A stretch of 64,000 nucleotides of DNA from SAR86 cluster bacterium AG-313-N18 (GTDB lineage: Bacteria; Pseudomonadota; Gammaproteobacteria; Magnimaribacterales; D2472). The notes under the pieces are model-generated. The model was not told where the DNA came from and ran no database searches. It saw only the letters and a program-made list of their open reading frames with translations. The translations under genes and the position numbers were made by a program. The stretch is taken from NCBI GenBank assembly GCA_003283765.1, contig QBVY01000001.1, positions 62,001-126,000 on the forward strand. Reading direction: 5' to 3'. Shown here piece after piece: positions 43,066-53,540 of the stretch. The stretch's first letter is position 1. Every line of letters begins with the position of its first letter.

Positions 43066-44040
43066 ATGCCACTTCCAAAAATTTTACAAGATAATCTAGC
43101 AATTCCAGTGATTGGCTCACCGCTTTTTTTAGTCTCTGGACCAGAATTAGTGATTGCTCAGTGCAAATCAGGAATTGTAGGTTCGTTCCCCGCATTAAAT
43201 GCTAGACCCCAACATGTGCTCGAAGATTGGTTGATAAGAATTAAAGAAGAATTGGCTCAAGCGAAAGCTGAAAATCCAGACCTACCAATTGCGCCCTATG
43301 CGGTTAATCAAATTTGTCATGCATCCAATGATAGATTGATGGGCGATATGGAGTTATGTGTAAAACATGAAGTTCCAATTATTATCACCTCTTTAAGACC
43401 GCCTGAAGAAATTGTTACAGCTGCTCATTCATATGGCGGACTTGTTTATCATGATGTCATCAGTGTAAGACATGCAAAAAAAGCTGCCGAACAAGGAGTT
43501 GACGGCCTGATTTTAGTTTGTGCTGGAGCGGGTGGACATGCTGGAACACTGTCACCTTTTGCTTTGGTGAGAGAAGTCAGAGAATTTTTTGATGGAACGA
43601 TTATTCTTTCAGGCTCAATCAGCTCTGGTAGTGCGGTTGCATCAAGCTTAGCGCTTGGCGCTGATCTTGCATACCTGGGAACTAGGTTTATTGCTACTGA
43701 AGAGGCGAATGCTGACCAAGGATATAAAGATATGCTAATCGATAGTGTTGCTGACGATATTGTATATTCCTCTTTGTTCACTGGTGTTCATGGTAACTAC
43801 TTGAAGGGTTCAGTTGAGAATGCTGGTTTAGATCCAAATAATCTGCCTGTGGCAGATAAATCATCAATGAACTTTGGATCTGGTGGTAACACCGATGCAA
43901 AAGCATGGAAAGATATTTGGGGTTCTGGTCAAGGCATTGGATCAATTAAAGATTCTCCATCAGTCCAAACTTTAGTGAATCAATTAACTTCAGAATTTAA
44001 AGAGGCCGTTGAAGATTTAAATCAAAAATCTACTTACTAG
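43066..44040 (+). CDS. Nitronate monooxygenase
   Basis: IPVIGSPLFLVSGPELVIAQCKSGIVGSFPALNAR; CAGAGGHAGTLSP. Confidence 0.9.
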   Translation: MPLPKILQDNLAIPVIGSPLFLVSGPELVIAQCKSGIVGSFPALNARPQHVLEDWLIRIKEELAQAKAENPDLPIAPYAVNQICHASNDRLMGDMELCVKHEVPIIITSLRPPEEIVTAAHSYGGLVYHDVISVRHAKKAAEQGVDGLILVCAGAGGHAGTLSPFALVREVREFFDGTIILSGSISSGSAVASSLALGADLAYLGTRFIATEEANADQGYKDMLIDSVADDIVYSSLFTGVHGNYLKGSVENAGLDPNNLPVADKSSMNFGSGGNTDAKAWKDIWGSGQGIGSIKDSPSVQTLVNQLTSEFKEAVEDLNQKSTY

Positions 44041-44084
44041 ATTCAAAAAATTTAGTTTAGCCAAGAAATGCTTTCAGCTTGAAA

Positions 44085-44501
44085 TTAAAGATCGCCATCT
44101 TTTCTGTGCTCACTGCGATCAACTTCAAATTTTTTACCATATCTTGCTTCAAGCTTATCCTGGTTTTCTTTAATCACTTCATATGGATCAAGCTTTAATG
44201 CCATGCAGGCTGTAGACCAATACCACATTATATCTCCAAGCTCTCTTTTCATATGAAAAATATTATCTTCTGATGCAGGTTTTCCCTGAAGAAACATCTT
44301 CTTTACGATTTCTACGAATTCGCCTGTCTCACTGCCTAATCCAAGCGCAGCTGTTAGCAGTCTTGCAGACTCTATTGGAGACGAGGAATCAATTTCCTTC
44401 ATGCGAGCATCTAAGCTGTTTTGATCCAAGCTTGGCTCACTTGTTAGCTTGGTAACAAAATCCCCATAACTATTTAAAAACTTTCTTGCTTCATCATTCA
44501 T
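44085..44501 (-). CDS. MazG-like nucleotide pyrophosphohydrolase
   Basis: TAALGLGSETGEFVEIVKKMF...HMKRELGDIMWY. Confidence 0.85.
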   Translation of the reverse strand: MNDEARKFLNSYGDFVTKLTSEPSLDQNSLDARMKEIDSSSPIESARLLTAALGLGSETGEFVEIVKKMFLQGKPASEDNIFHMKRELGDIMWYWSTACMALKLDPYEVIKENQDKLEARYGKKFEVDRSEHRKDGDL

Positions 44502-44513
44502 AAAATTCTCCTA

Positions 44514-45512
44514 TTATTTAAGTGGGCTAATCTTCCAATCAAGAGATTCAAGAAAATTAGATTCTGTAGCCTTTTCTAAATCTAGCACTACATTATTTTT
44601 TAAATCTATACCGCTAATCAGAGCATAGTCATCTAAAGACCTTTCATCGCCAAGGTTCATAGGCTCCTCAACTTTGCCAGCAAATAAGTCATTCAGTCTA
44701 TTTAAACTTTTTTTATCTAATTCTGTCCATTTTACTGCTCTCTTTTGATCATCTTCTGGATCCCAATGAAGCTTTCTAGGAATATTGCTTGTGTCAGTAT
44801 AAAGATGAAATAAAGGCGCATCAGGAATATGGAAAAATGAATATCCGCGAGTAAAAGCTCGCAATGCCATTGAAAGCTCCTCTCCATAGAAATAATAATT
44901 TGGATCATAGGGTATTTCTTTTACAAAAGAGCCCTTTGTAAAAATACAGCCTGCTGCCATTAAAATTGCATGCGTAATGTCTTTATATTTTGTTGGAATA
45001 CCTATTTGTCTGGAAAATGAGCCTTTGAGAAATAAGCTATCTTTTCTATAGGTAATAACTTGAGTATGTTTATCACCAGTATTGAGAGAGAATAAACCTT
45101 TTTCAAAATCCAGCACTTTAAAGCCTCGGGGATAAGAAGTAATAACTGGTTTTTTAAAATAATTATCATCTGATTGAATGGCAGAAATTTTTTCCAGCTG
45201 TTCAGTGAAAATTTTATCCCAGCTAGGTGCAAATTGAGTGTGAGAGTCAACCTGCAAGAAAAAGTCTTCTTCATTAAAAAAACTTTGAGCTCTGTGTCTT
45301 GCCCAGCATGGACCCTTAGAAAAAAGAGGATCAACATGCTCATAGTGGATTTGATTTGCAAAAGTAATTTCGTTAATTCTTATACCTTCGTCAGATTGAT
45401 CGCAAATACTAAAGACAAGGCTGTCTTTATCCTCAGCATTGTTATAAGCACTAAAAATTGTAGATACCAGCAAGGGATCTTGATAGGATGCGATTGAAAC
45501 AAATATACTCAT
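44514..45512 (-). CDS. GlcNAc family glycosyltransferase (Skp1 GnT1-like)
   Basis: IFVSIASYQDPLLVSTIFSAYNNA; KGPCWARHRAQSFFNEEDFFLQVDSHTQFAPSWD; start M12 of track ORF. Confidence 0.82.
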   Translation of the reverse strand: MSIFVSIASYQDPLLVSTIFSAYNNAEDKDSLVFSICDQSDEGIRINEITFANQIHYEHVDPLFSKGPCWARHRAQSFFNEEDFFLQVDSHTQFAPSWDKIFTEQLEKISAIQSDDNYFKKPVITSYPRGFKVLDFEKGLFSLNTGDKHTQVITYRKDSLFLKGSFSRQIGIPTKYKDITHAILMAAGCIFTKGSFVKEIPYDPNYYFYGEELSMALRAFTRGYSFFHIPDAPLFHLYTDTSNIPRKLHWDPEDDQKRAVKWTELDKKSLNRLNDLFAGKVEEPMNLGDERSLDDYALISGIDLKNNVVLDLEKATESNFLESLDWKISPLK

Positions 45513-45557
45513 TTTGTATGCGTTCTTTACTTGGTTAGCATACAATTATTTCTAGTT

Positions 45558-46196
45558 ATGAATACGGAATATCCAAAAAAAATTGCTGACAATGTCACCA
45601 TGTATTCAGCTGACCCTATTTTATATGTCGTTGATCATTTTCTCAGCAATGACGAATGTGATGCTTTTATAAAAGCATCTGAAGGCAAGCTGCAGCCCTC
45701 AACAGTCATAAGCCCAGATAAACACATACAACATGAGAGCAGAACAAGTGAGAATTGTTGGATAGAACATGATGCCAACGACATAGTCCATGAAGTGAGC
45801 AAAAGGTTTTCGATTCTAGTCCAGATGCCAATTAGAAATGCTGAGCAGTATCAGCTTGTTCATTATAAAAAAGGCGCTCAATACAAGCCACATTTTGATT
45901 CGTTTGACTTTGAAACAGAAGATGGAAAAAAAAATTGGGAGCCAGGCGGTCAAAGAATGATTACAGTTCTCGCATATTTAAATGATGTAGAGCAGGGGGG
46001 TGAGACCGGGTTTCCAGAGCTTGGCATCAATGTACCACCAAAAAAAGGAGATGCTGTAGTGTTTCACAATACTCTACTCAACGACGCAGCTACTCATCCT
46101 AAAATTAACCCAAGATCGCTTCATGGAGGCATGCCCGTCATTAAGGGCGAGAAGTGGATGGTTAATCTTTGGTTCAGAGAAAATCTAAGATACTAA
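45558..46196 (+). CDS. Prolyl 4-hydroxylase family 2OG-Fe(II) oxygenase
   Basis: YKPHFDSFDF (HxD), YLNDVEQGGETGFPELGINVPPKKGDAVVFHN, SLHGGMPVIKGEKWMVNLWFRE. Confidence 0.9.
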   Translation: MNTEYPKKIADNVTMYSADPILYVVDHFLSNDECDAFIKASEGKLQPSTVISPDKHIQHESRTSENCWIEHDANDIVHEVSKRFSILVQMPIRNAEQYQLVHYKKGAQYKPHFDSFDFETEDGKKNWEPGGQRMITVLAYLNDVEQGGETGFPELGINVPPKKGDAVVFHNTLLNDAATHPKINPRSLHGGMPVIKGEKWMVNLWFRENLRY

Positions 46197-47039
46197 TTAT
46201 TTTAGTTTTAAAGAATTCTGACTGGTGACAATATTGAATAAATGATCTTGCGCCTCTGGCTTTAGCTGAGCCACCCCAACCGCTAAAACATCAATGATCG
46301 CCATATAAGCCAATCGTGAGGTAAGCGGCCTGGTCAATCTAGCATTTTCCCCAACATCAATATCTAGCGAGATATCACATATTCTCGATAAAGGCGTATT
46401 TGATGGCATGAGCCCAATCACAATCACCCCAAAACTTTTAACTGTTTTAATGCTTTCAACCAAAGCTGCAGTATTTCCTGATTGAGATATAGCAACCACT
46501 ACGTCTCTGTCATTGAGAGAGTTTGCAGACATAAATTGAATATGAGGATCAGAAATACAAGAAGAAGGAATTTTGAGTCGGAAAAACTTGTGTTGTGCAT
46601 CCATGGCAATTGGCACAGATCCACCAAAAGCATAAAACTCAACCCTTTTAGCATTGGCAAGAGTTTCAATAGCTTCCTCAAGTGTTTCTTGATCAAGCTG
46701 CGATCTAACATTCAAAATTTCACTGATAGTGCTATCAAACACCTTCTCAGTAAGCTCTTGAATAGAATCTTCTGGATCAATTTCATAGGAATTAAAATAG
46801 TCATCTGCAGCAAGTTGTTGCGCAAGGGTTAGTTTGAATTTCTGAAAGCCATCAAAATTCACCGCTTTGCAAAACCTGATAAGGGTAGGCTCACTAACAC
46901 CTATTTCACTGGATGCTTGGGCAGTGGTGAGTTCAATAATTGCGCTTGGCTTGTTTAATATAAATTCAGCTACTTTAACCTCAGATTTTCTCAAGTTAGG
47001 CAGTGCTATTTTAATTTCTCTCAATAATTTAGTTTGCAT
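46197..47039 (-). CDS. MurR/RpiR family transcriptional regulator (HexR-like)
   Basis: N-terminal HTH ASSEIGVSEPTLIRFCKAVNFDGFQKFK; SIS domain VVAISQSGNTAALVES. Confidence 0.9.
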   Translation of the reverse strand: MQTKLLREIKIALPNLRKSEVKVAEFILNKPSAIIELTTAQASSEIGVSEPTLIRFCKAVNFDGFQKFKLTLAQQLAADDYFNSYEIDPEDSIQELTEKVFDSTISEILNVRSQLDQETLEEAIETLANAKRVEFYAFGGSVPIAMDAQHKFFRLKIPSSCISDPHIQFMSANSLNDRDVVVAISQSGNTAALVESIKTVKSFGVIVIGLMPSNTPLSRICDISLDIDVGENARLTRPLTSRLAYMAIIDVLAVGVAQLKPEAQDHLFNIVTSQNSLKLK

Positions 47040-47081
47040 AAAGGTTAGAATAGGCTTCTTAGATTAAAAAATGAACCCCTA

Positions 47082-49256
47082 ATGGATGTTTCTCATATAT
47101 TAGAAAACTTAAATGACCCTCAACGAGAAGCGGTCACCTCAGAAGATAAGAGTCTTTTGGTTTTGGCTGGAGCAGGTTCTGGCAAGACCAGAGTATTGGT
47201 TCATAGAATTGCATGGAACGTTGAGGCCATGGGCCTCAATCCTTCTTCCATCATGGCCGTAACTTTTACCAATAAAGCAGCTCAAGAGATGCAATCAAGA
47301 ATTCAAGAGTTACTGCAATCTCCTGCAGGTGATATGTGGTGCGGAACTTTTCATGGTTTGGCACATCGAACCCTCAAACGATTTTATAAAGAAGCAGGGC
47401 TTATTTCTGGATTTACTATTTTAGATAGTGATGATCAGCTTCGTATTATAAAACGTTTAGTTAAAGAAGCCGGTCTTGATGATGGCGCTTGGCCACCCAA
47501 ACAAATGCAATGGCAAATCAATAGCTGGAAAGATGAGGGTATTCGGGCTGACAAAGTAAATGATAATGGAGACTTTTACGCTCAAACAGTAAAAGGTATT
47601 TATAAACATTATGAAGAAGCATGCCTCAATGATAGCTTGGTAGACTTTGCTGAACTATTGCTTAAAGCATATGAGCTAGTTAAAACTAATAAAACTGTGA
47701 AAGAATTTTTTCATAATAGATTTAAAGCTGTTTTAGTTGACGAGTTTCAAGATACTAATACCATTCAATATAATTGGTTAAAAGAAGTTGCTTCGGATAT
47801 TTCTACCATTACTGCTGTTGGGGATGATGATCAATCTATTTATGGTTGGCGGGGAGCCAAAGTAGAAAATATTGCATCTTTTGAAGCAAGTTTTGAAAAA
47901 GCTAAAATTATTCGCTTAGAACAAAATTATCGTTCAACCAGCGTAATTTTAAGCGCAGCCAATGCGTTAATTGATAACAATCAAGATCGTTTAGGAAAAA
48001 ATCTATGGACCGATTCGCTTGAAGGTGAACCCATCACTCTTTATCAAGCATATAACGAACAGGACGAAGCAAGATTCATTGCTGGAACCATAAAGAATTG
48101 GATGGATAGTGGCGAGCTCTATCAGGATGTTGGCATAGTATACCGTTCTAACGCCCAATCTAGGGCTTTAGAGGAAGCGTTGTTACGAATCAATATCCCT
48201 TATCGAATTTATGGCGGTCTTAGATTCTATGAGCGCATGGAGATTAAAAATGCCATGAGTTATTTAAAGGTTGTCTTTAACCCGCATGACAATCCTGCCT
48301 TTGAACGTTCTATAGCCAATCCAACCAGAGGCATCGGAGTTAAGTCTCAGGCAAAAATAAGAGATGCAGCTAAAGCCTATAACTTGTCCTATATAAAAGC
48401 AGCGGCAAAACTCCTTGATGAAGGGAAAATGGGCGGTAAGGCTGGTCAGGGTTTAAAAGCTTACCTTGAACTAATTGCCCATTGCATAGAGTTGCTTGAT
48501 ACAACACCTCTGTCAGATTTGATGGAACTGATCATTCAAAAATCAGGCCTATATCAGTACCATAAAAAAGAAGCTGGAGAAAAAGGCAAAACAAGAATAG
48601 AAAACTTAGAAGAGCTTGTAACCTCTGCAAAGAACTTTGAGCAATCATTTGAAAAGGAAAAATCTCACAAAGAGATTGCTGAAATTTTCTTGGATACAGT
48701 TTCCTTAGATGCAGGGGATACCCAAGCCGATGAGTTTCAAGACGCTGTCCAGTTAATGACCTTACATTCAGCCAAGGGATTGGAATTCCCATTGGTTTTC
48801 ATAACGGGTCTAGAAGAGACTCTTTTCCCGCATGGAAGATCTATCGAATCACCATCGCAACTAGAGGAAGAAAGAAGACTTTGCTATGTCGGCATTACAA
48901 GAGCTATGAAAAAATTATATTTAACTCACGCCGAATCCAGAAGATTACATGGATCGGATGTGTTTAACCCGCCCTCAAGATTTTTGAAAGAAATTCCAGC
49001 AGTATTTATTGAGGAGATTAGACCACGCGCCACAGTGACTACTTCTTATGTGCGTAAACCAAAAAAATCGACTATGGATTTTAAAGATGAGGTGGGTATT
49101 GGGTTAGGACAAAAAGTTGTTCACCCTACCTTTGGGCTGGGCGTCGTTTTAAACTATGAGGGATCGGGCGAGTCAGCAAGAGTTCAAATTAATTTTGAAA
49201 AAGCTGGCAGTAAATGGCTGGTACTCGCTTTTGCTAAATTGGAGATGTTGGGATGA
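47082..49256 (+). CDS. uvrD: DNA helicase II (UvrD)
   Basis: LAGAGSGKTRVLVHRI; VDEFQDTNTIQYNW; VGDDDQSIYGWRGA; MTLHSAKGLEFPLVF. Confidence 0.96.
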   Translation: MDVSHILENLNDPQREAVTSEDKSLLVLAGAGSGKTRVLVHRIAWNVEAMGLNPSSIMAVTFTNKAAQEMQSRIQELLQSPAGDMWCGTFHGLAHRTLKRFYKEAGLISGFTILDSDDQLRIIKRLVKEAGLDDGAWPPKQMQWQINSWKDEGIRADKVNDNGDFYAQTVKGIYKHYEEACLNDSLVDFAELLLKAYELVKTNKTVKEFFHNRFKAVLVDEFQDTNTIQYNWLKEVASDISTITAVGDDDQSIYGWRGAKVENIASFEASFEKAKIIRLEQNYRSTSVILSAANALIDNNQDRLGKNLWTDSLEGEPITLYQAYNEQDEARFIAGTIKNWMDSGELYQDVGIVYRSNAQSRALEEALLRINIPYRIYGGLRFYERMEIKNAMSYLKVVFNPHDNPAFERSIANPTRGIGVKSQAKIRDAAKAYNLSYIKAAAKLLDEGKMGGKAGQGLKAYLELIAHCIELLDTTPLSDLMELIIQKSGLYQYHKKEAGEKGKTRIENLEELVTSAKNFEQSFEKEKSHKEIAEIFLDTVSLDAGDTQADEFQDAVQLMTLHSAKGLEFPLVFITGLEETLFPHGRSIESPSQLEEERRLCYVGITRAMKKLYLTHAESRRLHGSDVFNPPSRFLKEIPAVFIEEIRPRATVTTSYVRKPKKSTMDFKDEVGIGLGQKVVHPTFGLGVVLNYEGSGESARVQINFEKAGSKWLVLAFAKLEMLG

Positions 49257-50350
49257 AAAATTTTTTAATAATTGGTTTAGCTTTAAGTTTGCTCATTGCA
49301 TGCGGACAAGCAGAGCAAAATACAGCGAGTGACATAAAGGCCCAAAGCTTTTCATGGTCATTGGTGACTACTTGGCCAAAAAATTATCCTGGTCTAGGAA
49401 TGGCTCCAGAGCGATTCAGTAAATTGGTAGAAGAAATGACGCAGGGCCAATTAAAGGTAACAGTTTATGGGGCTGGAGAGTTTGTCCCTGCCATGGGCGT
49501 ATTTGATGCGGTCTCTTCGGGCGCAGTTGAAATGGGTCATGGCGGTGCTTATTATTGGAAAGGTAAAGTTCCAGCCGCACAATTCTTTGCAGGGGTACCT
49601 TTTGGTTTTACTGCCGATGAGATTAATGCTTGGGTTAATAGGGGCGGTGGCTTAGAGCTCTGGGAAGAATTATATAAACCTTTCAACATGAAACCCTTGC
49701 CAGGAGGCAATACTGGGACTCAAATGTTTGGTTGGTTTAATAAAGAAATTAATTCACTTGATGATATCAAGGGACTCAAAATGCGCTTTCCAGGGTTTGG
49801 GGGCGAAGTTTTTAAAAGAGCTGGCGGCATTCCAGTGAATATTCCTGGAGGCGAGCTTTACACCGCCATGCAAACAGGCACTATTGATGCCGTTGAATGG
49901 GTGGGTCCATACAACGACCTTGCTTTTGGTTTTCAACAAGTTGCTAAGTACTATTACTATCCAGGTTGGCACGAGCCAGGCTCCATGCTGGAATTCACCA
50001 TTAATTTAGATGCATGGAATTCTTTGCCGCCTCATCTTCAATCTATAGTTACAGTTGCAGCCAAAGCAGTGAATCAAGATTTATTGGATGAGTACACTGC
50101 ATCTAATAACAGAGCCTTACAAGATTTAATCACCAACCATGATGTGCAATTAAGAGAATTGCCAGAGGATGTGATTAAAGAATTTCGTGCTATTTCCGAA
50201 GAGATCTTAGAGACTTCTGCAGCCAATGATCCGGATGTAAAAAAAGTTTATGATTCTTTTAAAACTTTCATGGCAGAAGTCAAAAGCTTTCATGCCATTG
50301 CCGAAGATGCTTTCGTTGAAGCACGCACAAACAGTGACGATAACTCCTGA
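49253..50350 (+). CDS. TRAP transporter substrate-binding lipoprotein (DctP-like)
   Basis: LIIGLALSLLIACGQAEQ lipobox; WSLVTTWPKNYPGLGMAPERFSKLVEEMTQGQLKVTVYGAGEFVP. Confidence 0.9.
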   Translation: MKNFLIIGLALSLLIACGQAEQNTASDIKAQSFSWSLVTTWPKNYPGLGMAPERFSKLVEEMTQGQLKVTVYGAGEFVPAMGVFDAVSSGAVEMGHGGAYYWKGKVPAAQFFAGVPFGFTADEINAWVNRGGGLELWEELYKPFNMKPLPGGNTGTQMFGWFNKEINSLDDIKGLKMRFPGFGGEVFKRAGGIPVNIPGGELYTAMQTGTIDAVEWVGPYNDLAFGFQQVAKYYYYPGWHEPGSMLEFTINLDAWNSLPPHLQSIVTVAAKAVNQDLLDEYTASNNRALQDLITNHDVQLRELPEDVIKEFRAISEEILETSAANDPDVKKVYDSFKTFMAEVKSFHAIAEDAFVEARTNSDDNS

Positions 50351-50939
50351 GTTTCTTAATTTAGGCAATCAAGCCTATGCAGATACTTATGAGCAAATGC
50401 GCTCTTTGGTCCAGGCCAAATCTTTCAAAGATCAAATTTGGCTTTTAGAGCATCCACCAGTTTTCACCCTCGGCACTGCAGCAGATAAAGCTCATGTTCT
50501 AAATCCAGGAGACATTCCAGTTATTCAAACTGATCGAGGTGGCGAGGTTACTTTTCATGGACCAGGTCAGCTGGTCATTTATTTTTTACTAGATATTAAA
50601 GAAAAAAAATTAGGACCCAAGACGTTAGTAGCAAACTTACAAAACCTCATTCAAAAAATTCTTCAGTATTACTCCATTGAGAGTTCTTTTGTTGAGGGTG
50701 CGCCCGGTGTTTATGTGGGTGAGAAGAAAATTGCATCCATTGGTTTAAGAATTTCAAAAGGCAGAACCTATCACGGCATTAGTTTGAATGTGGATATGGA
50801 TTTAATGCCCTTTAGTTTGATCAATCCATGTGGCTACGAAGGCTTAGAAGTTACTCAAATCAGTGATTTTGATTCAAATGTCACCCTTGAAGATGTAGAA
50901 TCAATCGCAATAAAGGAAATGCAAAAATTATTTAGTTAA
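50334..50939 (+). CDS. lipB: Octanoyltransferase LipB (track ORF starts 50250; GTG at 50334 proposed)
   Basis: [48 protein letters not shown]. Confidence 0.92.
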   Translation: MTITPEFLNLGNQAYADTYEQMRSLVQAKSFKDQIWLLEHPPVFTLGTAADKAHVLNPGDIPVIQTDRGGEVTFHGPGQLVIYFLLDIKEKKLGPKTLVANLQNLIQKILQYYSIESSFVEGAPGVYVGEKKIASIGLRISKGRTYHGISLNVDMDLMPFSLINPCGYEGLEVTQISDFDSNVTLEDVESIAIKEMQKLFS

Positions 50940-51901
50940 TGGAAATTATCCCAACACAAAAGATTATTAATCGAGATGGCATCAAAGCCGTTAAAAATGG
51001 TCAGAAGGCTAACAAGCATTCATCGGTTCCAAATCAGAAGAAACCGGAGTGGATTAGGGTAAAAGCAACATTTGATAAAAACTTTAAAGCCGTCAAACAA
51101 CAAGTCCAAGACAAACGCCTGAACACTGTCTGCGAAGAGGCCATGTGTCCAAATATTTCAGAGTGTTGGTCTGCTGGGACAGCCACTTTTATGTTAATGG
51201 GCTCTGTCTGTACCAGAGCATGTAAATTTTGCTCTGTTGATACGGGAAATCCAAAGGGTTGGCTAGATTTAGATGAACCAATGCATACTGCCAAAGCTGT
51301 TAAGACCATGGGGCTTAAGTATGTGGTTCTGACTTCTGTTAATAGAGATGATTTAGAAGATGGCGGGGCTAAGCATTACGCACAAACCGTTCAAGCCATT
51401 AAAGAGCTGAATCCAGAAACTGCCGTTGAAGCTTTAACTCCTGACTTTAAAGGGCTATCTTCTTCCATTGCAACCTTGGTTAATTGTGGGTTGGAAGTAT
51501 TTGCTCAAAATGTTGAAACTGTGAAAAGGCTTACTCATCCAGTAAGAGATATTAGAGCAGGGTATGAGCAGACTCTTGAAGTTTTAGCTGAATCTAAAAG
51601 AATTAATCCAAAAGTCCTAACTAAAACAAGTTTGATTTTAGGCCTAGGCGAAACCGATGCTGAGATAGAAGAGACCATGGATGATCTAATTGCTAATAAA
51701 GTAGATATCCTAACCTTGGGTCAATACCTCAGACCAACTTTAAATCACTTACCGGTAGAGCGATGGGTAACTCCAAAAGAATTCGATCGATATCGTGATA
51801 TTGGACTAGCAAAAGGCTTTTTAGAAGTCGTTTCTGGGCCTATGGTTCGCTCTAGCTACCGAGCAGAGAGAGCATTAGAAAAAAATAATGCTGGTCTTTA
51901 A
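50939..51901 (+). CDS. lipA: Lipoyl synthase LipA
   Basis: [13 protein letters not shown] and [15 protein letters not shown] Fe-S motifs; VRSSYRAE. Confidence 0.97.
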   Translation: MEIIPTQKIINRDGIKAVKNGQKANKHSSVPNQKKPEWIRVKATFDKNFKAVKQQVQDKRLNTVCEEAMCPNISECWSAGTATFMLMGSVCTRACKFCSVDTGNPKGWLDLDEPMHTAKAVKTMGLKYVVLTSVNRDDLEDGGAKHYAQTVQAIKELNPETAVEALTPDFKGLSSSIATLVNCGLEVFAQNVETVKRLTHPVRDIRAGYEQTLEVLAESKRINPKVLTKTSLILGLGETDAEIEETMDDLIANKVDILTLGQYLRPTLNHLPVERWVTPKEFDRYRDIGLAKGFLEVVSGPMVRSSYRAERALEKNNAGL

Positions 51902-53307
51902 GGGTTTAATATCTCTAATAAGCCCATATCAACTTTTTTCTCTAAATCAATAAGCTTTAATGGAATCATGCTAACTATAGCGGAGTCTTTGATGTCATAT
52001 TGTTTTTTCTTTATCCACATAACTACACTTTTCACATCAAAGCACCTACTTTTATAGAGATTTTGATCTTCTTTATTTATTTTTGATTTAGGCACTGAGA
52101 CTAGAAGCTCTTCATCCTCTTCGTAAGATTTAGCAAAGTTTTGTATAGTTGCTTTTTTTAACCCAGTTATAAAGGCTAGTTGATTTAAAGAAATCAATTC
52201 ATCTGCTTTATATAGTGTTCCTTTAATATATCGATTTTTCTTATCTATCTCAGAAATTTCAGAATTAGCGTTATGTAGTCTTAGATAAATTTTGAAAACC
52301 TTAATTACGTTTTTTAAACTCTTGCAGTTTTGTTCCATAGCTCCACAGAAGTATTCCTGTGCCTTCCATCTCGCTACCCTAGTTTCCATAAAACTTACCA
52401 GCGCCTCTAGCTCAAAGATTCCTTTTTGTAATGGCGAATCTTCACGGAAAATAACTGGATCTGGAGACTGTTTATAGTAGGGGTTTATTCCATTAATCAA
52501 TAAAAGACATCTTGCTAAAATATTTCTTTCAATAAAGCAATGCTTCGTATCGTAAATCCCCCTATGGATAGTAGAATCATATTTCCACCTATAATTTTTT
52601 TCCTCTAAACCACGAGTGATACCAGACTGATCTTTGTGATCGGTTTTATTAAAGTCACTAATGAATTCTTTAAAGTTCTCTTCTCTTTCTTCAGCAGATT
52701 CTTTAATAAAATCCTTAAGATCCCATTCTTCAATTTTCAACTCATCATCTTTTTTTGGTTCATATTTCTCTATTACCCGCCACTTGAGTTTTTCTAGCGC
52801 TTTGATCGTATGTTCTTCTTTGCTAGCGTCCGTTGTCTTTTCAAGATTTTCAGACATATATTTGTATGCATTCCAAAAAATGCTAGAGTTCATTTTTGAG
52901 ATGTACTCTTTTTCAATACCCGCCCTAATAAGAGTCTGTCTATCTTTCTCTATATCTGAAGTTAATTCCTTTGATTTGACACCGCCTATTCCCAATAAGC
53001 TTTGATCAAAGATTTCAAAGTTATCGTTTAAGGATTTCTTCTCTGTATCTTTCCATCCCCCCATAGGTCGTTTTGCTGACATAAGCCATAACAAATATTG
53101 TTTTAGCATGCCGAGATTTAATTCATCAGACTGCCTAGATATTTCTTTATAAGATTTAGAATTTCCTGATTCATTCCCTGCAGTTGTCTGAATACGGTGC
53201 TCTAAGAGAATTTGGCATTCAACATCAGTAAATATCTTATTTTCATTCCCAAAAGACTTAGAGCTTCGAAACTCATTCAATTTTTCAATTAATTCCTTCA
53301 ATTCCAT
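51898..53307 (-). CDS. Uncharacterised 469-aa protein (possible C-terminal HTH)
   Basis: Long intact [30 protein letters not shown] looks HTH-like; no family recognised. Confidence 0.7.
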   Translation of the reverse strand: MELKELIEKLNEFRSSKSFGNENKIFTDVECQILLEHRIQTTAGNESGNSKSYKEISRQSDELNLGMLKQYLLWLMSAKRPMGGWKDTEKKSLNDNFEIFDQSLLGIGGVKSKELTSDIEKDRQTLIRAGIEKEYISKMNSSIFWNAYKYMSENLEKTTDASKEEHTIKALEKLKWRVIEKYEPKKDDELKIEEWDLKDFIKESAEEREENFKEFISDFNKTDHKDQSGITRGLEEKNYRWKYDSTIHRGIYDTKHCFIERNILARCLLLINGINPYYKQSPDPVIFREDSPLQKGIFELEALVSFMETRVARWKAQEYFCGAMEQNCKSLKNVIKVFKIYLRLHNANSEISEIDKKNRYIKGTLYKADELISLNQLAFITGLKKATIQNFAKSYEEDEELLVSVPKSKINKEDQNLYKSRCFDVKSVVMWIKKKQYDIKDSAIVSMIPLKLIDLEKKVDMGLLEILNP

Positions 53308-53540
53308 ATTATTATTTTATCATACTAAAAATATATATTTATTCTAATAAATGTTAATTATATCATATTTAATGTTTTTATATAATATAAAATATGATTT
53401 TTTAATCATAAATAGTGTATATAAACAAAAAAATGAAAATAAAATCATTTTTCTATTGCATGCCACAGATTTTTGTTTTAAGCTCCGCGTCGTTCTTTTG
53501 AAATGAATCATAGGAAATAAAATTTAGGAGATAGATAAAA
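53308..53540. promoter_or_regulatory. Very AT-rich divergent intergenic region with evenly spaced ATCATA motifs and a TATGATT-tttt-AATCATA palindrome
   Basis: ATCATA at 53319, 53362, 53405 (43-bp spacing); palindrome 53393-53410; RBS ttaggag before 53541. Confidence 0.5.
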
